Assembly (NCBI RefSeq): GCF_027409185.1
Contig: NC_084462.1
Span: 184,254,071-184,318,070 of the forward strand
DNA from: Cynocephalus volans
Taxonomy: Eukaryota > Chordata > Mammalia > Dermoptera > Cynocephalidae
DNA length: 64,000 nt
Direction of reading: 5' to 3'
The stretch's first letter is position 1, and each line of letters starts with the position of its first letter. The notes beneath the pieces are model-generated. The model searched no databases. It was not told the origin of the DNA and saw only the letters and a program-made list of their open reading frames with translations. Position numbers and translations under genes: made by a program. Positions 21,099-64,000 of the stretch are shown here, piece after piece.

Positions 21099-24000
21099 AT
21101 CTCAAGCAGATAGGCTCCAGCCAGTGGGGAGCGGGGTGTCCAGCCTCATCTGTCCCCTATGGAGGAGCAGCCCCAGCAGGCTGGGCAGGCATGCCCCCTC
21201 TGCAACTGGGGTGCTCCTGCAAGTGCAGGAGGTGCTTGCAGCATGAGGTCTCACTTGCTCTCCAGGGCAGGTGTCGAGGTCACTGGGCAGAGACCCCAGG
21301 GACATGGCCAAGGAGCCAAGAGGTGGTGAAGGATCAGATCTTACGACCCACCCTCCAACAACCCCACAAAAGGCAAAAGAAGATCCCCACCCCAAAGGGC
21401 CCTTCTCACCCATGCTCCAGTGGGGTGCAAAGCTGGAGGCCAGCTGGGTGAAGACTGCTGGACCAGGAGGGAGGAACTCAGAGCAGGCCAGAGTCCTGCC
21501 AGTGCAGTAGTTCAGGAGGGAGCAGTGACAAACAGGCCCCCACCCCACAGGCCCCCAGCCTCAGGCCTGGCCTGCCCTCCTGCTCCGTGGTGAGGAGTTG
21601 GGCCTGCCATCATTCCAGCTCTTCCAAACAAACAGCCCCTGTGCAGTGCCCTGGCCCAGCGAGGATACCTACCCCAGAACCACTTCCCCTCAGCACCTCA
21701 AGATGGACACACACTCTGGCAAAACCCTGGATGCTCCCAAGGTCACTGGGCACCATGCTGGCATCTTTAACTCCCCAGGACCTACAGGGTGGTGGCAGCC
21801 ATCAAGCTGAAGGCTCCTAAGCTCAGCAACTGCTAAGACCCTTGGAGGGCTCTGGGCAGGCACACCCACCTCCCCCACGTGGCAGACAGCAGCAGAGGAG
21901 GCTGGACAGGTAGGATGCCTGTCTGCTCAGGCTCAGGTGTGCAACCCGCAGGGGCCCCGCCTGGAATGTGGTATCATGGGGACAGCCGGCAGGCGGAGCT
22001 GAGAACGTGGGATATAGCTAAGGGCAGGGGGTGGGGGAGACTCTCCCTACCTCTCCTTCCCTGAGGCTGCAGCATGGTCTGGTCTGGGGACTGCCCAGGA
22101 AGGAGCCAAGGACAAAGGCTGCCCAAGGTGCTGCTGCGCACTCAGATCAAACCTAAGGCAGAGGGTCACTGCTGGCCAGGCCCTGCTGCAGGCTGTAATG
22201 ATCCTATGTTGGTGGGCATACACATGTGGCCTCCAAACCACCTGTGGGATGGGGTGCTCAGATGCAAATGCTCCCTTGGGCCCCACACTCGTGGCAGTGG
22301 TGGCCCAGACAGGGGGTTTTGGCCACAGCCCAGTGGCACCCTTGGCCCCCTGTGTCCACGTGGCACAGATCCCATTGCTCCAGGACCCAATGCTGTGTGC
22401 TCCCCACTCTGTAGCCTGACCCCTCCTTCACGCTGGTCACCTCCAGCCTCAGACAAGTGCCATCCTCTCCAGCGCCCTGGCTCTTCCAGGCCCACCCCAC
22501 TCTGGTTTCCAGCTGATAACCCCTCCCTGTTGTCCCCAAGGCACAAGTGGGGAACAGGCCTCAGTTTACCTGTGTGGGCCTGGGCCCTGCCAACCACCCT
22601 TCCCCTAGGCTCTCACCCACCTCTGCCCCTCCCCTTCTCCTTCAGCAAACAAACATCCTAAATATCTCCTGCTGGAGCTGCCCCTCCCCCACCGCACTGG
22701 CAGCAGGAGCAGCAGTTTCCTGCACTCTCCGTGAGGCTCTTCCTGCATGCCTGCGTGGCCCTGCACCCTCGAGGCTCTGCCCGGGAGCCCGTCTTTCCCA
22801 GCCTCCCCATGAGGAAGTGTCCAGCCAGAGCTGTCTGTACTGAAAACCCATGAGGCAGCTTTGTCTCGTGCAGGGCCAGCTGCCTCACCCCCGCCAGAGT
22901 CCACAGCCTGGAAGACTGAGCACAACCAAGGCCCAACTCTGGACATTCCTGGCCCGTTCTGAGAGGCCCTGAATGCTGGTCTTTTCCACACTCCACAAAT
23001 AAGATCCAACGGCAAGTTTGACCAACTTTCCCCTCAAAATACTACTCACCTTCCCTCTTCCATCTCTACCAGAACCCCACCTCCACCCCCTAGCAGCCAT
23101 CTGCTCCCTCAGGGCAGGTACAGCTGTCCTCAGGGTTCCTCTGCTAGGAACCGCCCACATGCCCCGCCCTGTGCCCCACCCACACCTCCCTCCAGCCCCC
23201 TGCTCTGCCTGCCTGAGGATTTGCTCGACTACCCTGCTGGGACGCTTGCCCAGGTCCCAGTGTGCAACCCTGCCTGCTCTGTCCTGCACACCCACTTTCT
23301 GCTATCCTCTTGCCCCCTACGTACACCCACGCCTGCCCATGCAGACACTGCACAGCTTGGGGGTGGCCTAAGGACCCCATAGCATGGCCCCTCTCCCCAC
23401 TCAGGGCAGCCCCTGGGCTTCCAGGGTCTCCTCTCCATGACCAAGTGCCAGGATGGTGGGCACTGGGTAGCTGCAGCCCCAGCTTTTGACCTGAGACAGT
23501 CAGGTCTTCTGCCTGAGCCCAGGTAGCCAGGACTTGGGGACAGTCAGGCCCTCCCAACAGGCATAGGGACTTCCTGGGGGAAAGGTCACTGATGATGCAG
23601 GAACACGCCCCAGCGGGACTTTCAGTGACGCATCTGGCACAATAGGCCCATGATCCGAGCTTGGAGGCCGGCATCTCCAGCCTGCTCATCACGGCCAGGC
23701 ATTACTGCTGTGACCCAACACACAGGGCAGGCCACGGAGCCAGACACGGAATCAGAGATGACAGCCACAGCCATTTCTGCTTAAGTGACAGGTCTTTCTG
23801 TTTCACTAGATCCACTCTTCTCCCACAGCCTTCTAGAGGCCCAGGATCTAGGCAGGCCACAGGGCGCTCCAGGCAGAGGCCCAGAGGCACACAGCCACAA
23901 GGACCCAGCCCAACCAACCAGGAGGCTGAGGGCTGGGCCTGGGAGGGTAGTGCAGCATGGCTCTGCCATTGCAGACACTGCCCACAAAGGGACAGGGTGG

Positions 24001-24551
24001 GGCTAGGCCAGGCGCTCCTCCTGGAGCCGTGTCCAGGGTAATGAGGCCTTACAGTGAATGGGCCAGGGCTGCAGGGGCACTCGGGGCCCCCGCCTGCCCT
24101 CCCACCCTGGACACTGACTACGGCCCCCTGGCTCAGCTCTGGACCTCCGTACAGTGGGGCAGGCCCAGGGCCCAGGACACCCTGCAGGACTCAACTTAGA
24201 ACCGCATCTGGCAGCCTCCAGGGCTCTGGGACCCCACGTGTCACCAGGACCCTGAGCAGGAGGCTGGCACCTGTGCTGCTCCAGACACTGTGTGGCAGCA
24301 AGTGGGTCCTGGAGGTGGTGGGGACTCTGCACACCTCAGAGGAGGCCAGGTTCTGGCTGAAGGCCTGCAGCTAGAGTGGAGGGCCAGCTCTAGAAGCATG
24401 TGGCCACCGAATATGGGAGAGTGGCTGGTCCCACCAAGTGCCTGCTGCCCAGTACCATAACCTCCCCCAAACACCAAGCTCTGGCGGGAACAATGGTGTG
24501 GAAGAGAGGGGTACAGGGCACTCGGGCCAAAGGGTCAAGAGCAGGGTCCTG

Positions 24552-24727
24552 AGGCCTGGCCCGTGGCTCACTTGGGAGAGTGTGGTGCTGATAACACCAA
24601 GGCCGCGGGTTCGGATCCCTATATAGGGATGGCCGGTTAGCTCACTTGGTAGAGTGTGGTGCTGACAACACCAAGTCAAGGGTTAAGATCCCCTTACCGG
24701 TCATCTTTAAAAAAAAAAAAAAAAAAG
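24552..24727 (+). mobile_element. Dimeric tRNA-Ile-derived SINE (CYN-like)
   Basis: Two tRNA-Ile-like units head to tail: the left has GTGCTGATAACACCAAGG and GGTTCGGATCCC, the right GTGCTGACAACACC, followed by an A tail. It is flanked by a near-perfect 12-bp target duplication (AGCAGGGTCCTG at 24540-24551, AACAGGGTCCTG at 24728-24739). The left unit has a GAT anticodon in its loop. Confidence 0.9.
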
Positions 24728-24739
24728 AACAGGGTCCTG

Positions 24740-24900
24740 GAGCCATAGGGCTGGTCCCAGTAAGCCATCCAGTCACTTGGACAAGCCGCGGGGCCCATGC
24801 CTGAGTTTCCTTACAATAGGCACACAATGGTGCCTGCCTCCGAGGGTTCTTGGGTGGTCAGTGACCAGCAGGCTGGGCGCTCCCTGGCACACATCTGAGC
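24740..24900 (+). repeat. MIR-type SINE fossil
   Basis: CCAGTCACTTGGACAAGCC ... CCTGAGTTTCCTTACAATAG ... CCCTGGCACAC follows the MIR consensus in order, at low similarity. Confidence 0.5.
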
Positions 24901-25143
24901 AGACAGATGCATTCAGTCCAGTCTCCCTTGCTGGGTAGAAGTGTTCGTTACATTGCTCAGAGCATGATCCCAACAGTGAGCACCACAGAGGCCACGTGTG
25001 GCATGGGACAAGGGCCACAGAGCGAGAAGGGCAGCAGCCGGCTCGTCACTGAGTCTCAGGCTTGCACCCTGAGCCACAGCCCCAGGTCCTCGGGAGATGC
25101 ACATGGGGTCGCCACCAGGACGCTGCCTGCCTTGAGGTTAGCT

Positions 25144-60226
<35,083 letters not shown>

Positions 60227-61379
60227 CTGTAACAGGAGTCAAGGACATCTGCGTGGAGCTGGTGGGCTCAGGTACCCCACAGTATTCAAAGGGGCAAAGG
60301 CTGAACACCAAGGGAACCAGAGCCTTGCCGGCCAAATCTAAGCTCAACACATGATCAGGAAGGAAAGGCCCTGATGGAAAAGTGAGAGGGGCACATTGGG
60401 CCTGGCCAGAACCTTCCATCCCTCAGGCATCGAGGGAGACCTCTGTGAACCCACTCCCAGGACAAGAGTGGGGAGCCAGGTCAGGGGGATCCAGAAACAG
60501 GGCAGGGGGGTGGTTCGATGTGATCCCCAAGAGAGCACACTATTCACAGAACAGCTCCCGCACACTGCAAGCCTGTCCAATCCCCGACACAGCATGGAAA
60601 CGCACAACAATGCTCATTTACTGAGTGCCTGTCGGCACCAGGCAGCGTCCTGGGGCAGAAGATGCCCTGCTCAGTTCTTGGCCCCAGAACTCACAGACTC
60701 TTGGAAACAGACATACAGATATGCAGCTACCCCTCTGCTAAGTAGGTGAGCACCTGGCAGGTACCGCCACGGAGCTGGTGTTCAAGGGGACAACTGCGGG
60801 GATTTTGGCGTAGGACCTGTTCATGCTCCCAGCAGATGAACAAATAGTACCAAGAATGTGTCCTATGTGATCCAAAACTCAGATGGATACATAAAGAAAA
60901 ATATAAAAACCCAATCACTGGTTCAGGCAATTTGACAGATGCAGTTAAAATTAATGTCACTCATGAGTCTGCTGTAGCTTTGAGAAGTAACTGATAAAGA
61001 GATTCTCATGGTGCTGAATCAGAAGCCCAGAGCAGGTATGCAGAGGGAAATCCTCAGGACCCAGACATGTCTGGGAGAAACAAAGTCCCGTGGTGCTGCA
61101 CCCTCCCACACAGTCCCAGACAGCAGGGGGAGGAGGTCCTAGGTCCTTCAGGGGAAGGAGCAGGAGTCCTCAGTCTCTGAAGGTGAGCACTCCATCATGC
61201 AGTGCAGAAGCAATAAGAGACATCGCTGCAGTGGAGACCAATGCACTAGTGAGAAGAGCAATGGGAAAAAGGAGACGTGAAGTCAAAGGAGATGAAAGGA
61301 CACAGTACTGACTGCACAAACAGAAGTACTGACTGCGACATCGAGAAGACAGACAACAGAAAAAATAGCACACCAAAGT

Positions 61380-62390
61380 GCTACCCACACCTGATGATTC
61401 CAACCATATGACCTTCTGGACAAGGCAAAACTACAGGGGCTGGGGGAAGGAGGGCTGAGTGGGTGGAGCACAGGGGACCTTCAGGGCACCGCAGCTACTC
61501 CGTGTGATACTTCAGTGGTGGACATATGTCCTTGTGCATCTGTCAAAACCCACAGACTATACAGCACCAGGAGGGAACCTGCATGTGAAGTATGGACTTT
61601 AGTTAATAATGATGCATCAAAACTGGCTGTATCACCTACAACAAACGTACTGCACTGACGCGAGATGTCAACAACAGGGAAACTGCAGGATGGAGGAGGT
61701 ACATGAGTGTGGAGGGTACTAACACTGATAAAGCAGATGTATTCCACAGGGCCTAGCTTCCAAAGCCCTGTAGTTTCAGGTATAACCTAACTTTTTAAAA
61801 TTACTTATAGAAATGTTAAGCTTGCAAAAGACAGGAAAATTTCCCCAGGCTAAAGTCTCTGTTATAGATAAAGAATTGTAACACAGCAAAATTGCTGGCT
61901 CAAGGACAGACGTCCTTGGTGCAGGTTAACCTAAAGTTACTTGATTGTTATGTAAACATACTAAGGAAATTGCTGTAGGAAAAGACAGTATTTGCTAAGA
62001 ACAAGCTTTTGTTGGTGGATCAACTTAACCTTTTGCAAATTGCATTATAGAATGTCACTTTGTTATTTCACTGATGTTACCAGCTTCAATTGTTAAATTA
62101 AGCTGTAACTTCACCTGTGTTCCTTTTCTGTAACTTTTTGGTCTGGAGAGTAAATACTGGGAGAAGACCCCAGTCAGGTTTTAATTTTCCAAGGAGGGAT
62201 GCCTCTGTATTGAGGGTTCCTGGAAAATTAACCCCTTCGGGGCTTCTCACTGCTCAGAAGAAATGGGCTTTGAGTAATCCTTTGCATCTCCGTCTCTGTC
62301 ACCCAGGGGGAGAGAGGTGACACATGGGAACTCTCTGAACAATTTTTCTGTAAACCTAAAACTGTCCTAAAAAAAATTTATTTAAAAAAT
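61380..62390 (+). mobile_element. Old L1 3'UTR split by an LTR-like block
   Basis: Left part 61380-61745 (ATGATTCCAACCATATGACC, then AGTTAATAATGATGCATCAA) and right part about 62323-62390 (CTGTAAACCTAAAACTGTCC) are successive pieces of an old L1 3'UTR. Confidence 0.65.
61769..62322 (+). mobile_element. LTR-like insertion
   Basis: About 550 bp bounded by TG (TGTAGTTTCAGG) and CA (GGTGACA) and absent from the L1 order around it. It has GTAACTTTTTGGTCTGGAG near 62130 and resembles a solo retroviral LTR. No convincing target duplication was found, so class and exact ends are uncertain. Confidence 0.45.
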
Positions 62391-62399
62391 TAAGAATAA

Positions 62400-63170
62400 T
62401 TAAATAAAGGCCAAAAAAATGGGCAAAATTTTTTACCAGAAGCTTCATGATGAAAAACAAGCAGCCGGCAAGTACATGAAACAGAGCTCAGCTGCACTAG
62501 CTATGACTGAAATGCAAGTGAGGACAAGGCGCTGCCGCCCCGCCACAGCAGCATGCACGCTGGTGGGTGTGTGCAGTGATCTCCTGCACGCTGCTGGGGA
62601 GTGTGAAACAGCACAACCGCTCTGGGAGAAGGCCTGCAAGTTTCCTACAAAACTAAACATATGCTGCATTTTGACCCAGCTCTTCCACTCCTAGGTACTT
62701 ACCCAAAAGAAATGAAAACATATGTATGTCCACAAAAAAACTGTGAAAGAAACTTCACAGCAGCTTCATTCATAACAGCCAAACACTGGGAACAGCCTAG
62801 GTGTCCACCACTAGAAGAAACAACAATCTATCTTGTATTCACACAATGATACCACTTGGAACATAACACAACATGGATGAATCCCAAAAGTGACAGAGAC
62901 CTGACAGAAAAGAGCAAAGAATGTGTGATTCTGTTCACAGACAGCCGAGCACTAGTGCAGCTGGGCGAGGGCAGAGGGCACCAGATCCCGGTTCTTCTGA
63001 GGCTGCGGGAGGCACGCTGCAGGGATGGGCTGCTCTGCAGCTTGACAGACGACTGGGTGCACAGGTGTATACAGCTGCCAGAACTCATCAAATCCAACAG
63101 TCAAAACCTGTGCCTTTCATTTAGTGCCAATTTTACCTCAAAAGGAACAAAGGAACCATAAACAAATATT
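62400..63170 (+). mobile_element. Old L1 ORF2-end/3'UTR fragment
   Basis: L1 landmarks in order: TTTTGACCCAGCTCTTCCAC, TTCATTCATAACAGCCAAAC, TAGGTGTCCACCACTAGAAG and TGACAGAGACCTGACAGAAA. Heavily diverged. Confidence 0.6.
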
Positions 63171-64000
63171 GAACTCTAGTCAGCTAACGATCTGCCTACT
63201 GAGGGGCTTCGGGGGTTGTGGGCAGATGTCTGCAATTTTGGAATATGCCAAAAAATGAGACAGCTGAGGGATGCACAGCTGGTGGAGGGAGGGGGCGATT
63301 GGAGGCAGAGCCAGGACCACAATGTGTTACAGGAGACTCTATAGTTAACTTCAACTTGGTGGTGTCTGAAAATTTTTATTAAAAAATGATGGGAGAAAGT
63401 GTTACATTTTAAAAAGGAGATTGGAATTAAACTTGGTTTAACTAAGTTAAATTGACTGCTTTCCTTGAAACAAAATTAACTGGCACTTGATCCGACGCTC
63501 ACCTCTCTCCCGGCTCTGTTAGGAAGCATTCCAGGGGTTTCCGGGTGACTGAGACTCAATTTTTTGCTTCCCCCACTGATACCCTTGGGGCCCAGCCCAC
63601 AGGTCCCCCAGCTACTGAGCATTTGGGGATCTTCTGGTGGCTTCTGAAAGTCTTCTGTCCAGCATGGCTAGTGGTCCTGTGTCTCCCCAGTAGCACCTCC
63701 CTTTTGCTAAGCAGGGGCTTCTAACCACGGCTCTAGAGTTTTATAAAAGTCAGGGGGCAAGAGGGCCTGCCTGAAGCCCTTAGGGCATGAGAACCCCTCT
63801 CCTGATGCTTTGACCTCTTCGTGCCTCCCTCCTGGTCTCTACCATGCTCTGGTTGGTGGTACTTCTGCTCAACCAACCTCGAGCACAAGTCATAAACACC
63901 AAGAATGCTGGGTGAGAAAACTCCAAGAGATTCTGGACGTTCCTGAGGGTTGGGACAGACCATCCACGGGTTTGAAAAAGTGTGCAAATGGCTGCCATGC

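Larger units (their letters stand above)
21081..25143 (-). other. Region 3' of the BRF1 stop codon, 3'UTR of unknown length
   Basis: No conventional AATAAA on the minus strand was found close to the stop codon. The first convincing signal I see is ATTAAA at about 21093-21098. The region contains one dimeric SINE (24552-24727) and a MIR fossil (24740-24900). No other gene was recognised. Confidence 0.4.
60227..64000 (-). other. BRF1 intron, right-hand part
   Basis: No further BRF1 exon is visible up to the window edge; the preceding exon (ending with TEGTP in the family) is not present. The region holds L1 fragments, an LTR-like block and, from 63180, unrecognised sequence. Confidence 0.65.

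Noticed and set aside
60344-64000. Upstream BRF1 exons (zinc ribbon, first cyclin fold)
   Set aside because: I looked on the minus strand for the expected residues before TPH (such as the LYLVCRTEG segment) and found none; these exons must lie right of the window.

Overview
The window is mammalian nuclear DNA with spliced genes on both strands. Three genes can be read exon by exon: NUDT14, BRF1 and BTBD6. They are neighbours on human 14q32.33, so this is the orthologous locus (established synteny, recalled and not searched). The interspersed repeats point to the host. At least ten copies of a SINE derived from tRNA-Ile(GAT) occur as monomers and as head-to-tail dimers, with the loop signature GTGCTGATAACACCAAGG. 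That matches the CYN SINEs described from flying lemurs (colugos, Dermoptera), so Galeopterus or Cynocephalus is the best guess. This is an inference from repeat type, not from a database search.

Layout. 1-4567: NUDT14 on the minus strand, first four coding exons only; the 3' exon lies left of the window. 4290-4990: its CpG-island promoter. 4991-25143: about 20 kb without a recognisable protein-coding gene. It holds a nested L1/MaLR/SINE block (6.4-7.6 kb), an orphan CpG island with CCAAT and CRE-like elements (12.6-13.5 kb), and a second CpG-rich block flanked by divergent CTCF-like motifs (17.85-18.7 kb). 25144-64000: BRF1 on the minus strand. Fifteen coding exons are visible, about 532 residues, probably exons 4-18 of 18. 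The first three coding exons, with the zinc ribbon, lie right of the window. 52908-54937: BTBD6 on the plus strand, a complete four-exon gene nested antisense inside a 12.5 kb BRF1 intron.

That same BRF1 intron is the most repeat-rich part. An old L1 at 44.9-49.65 kb has been struck by an ERV-L-related insertion carrying a broken dUTPase, by a processed UBALD2 pseudogene, and by two tRNA-derived SINEs at one target site. A second short UBALD2-like 3'UTR fragment lies 3 kb further right.

Roles. NUDT14 is a nucleotide-sugar pyrophosphatase. BRF1 is a TFIIIB subunit needed for RNA polymerase III transcription of tRNA and 5S genes. BTBD6 is a BTB-BACK-PHR adaptor for CUL3 ubiquitin ligases. They are linked by position, not by a shared pathway. 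Exon borders were set by GT-AG signals, unbroken phase from exon to exon, and recalled human orthologues; none was confirmed with transcripts.
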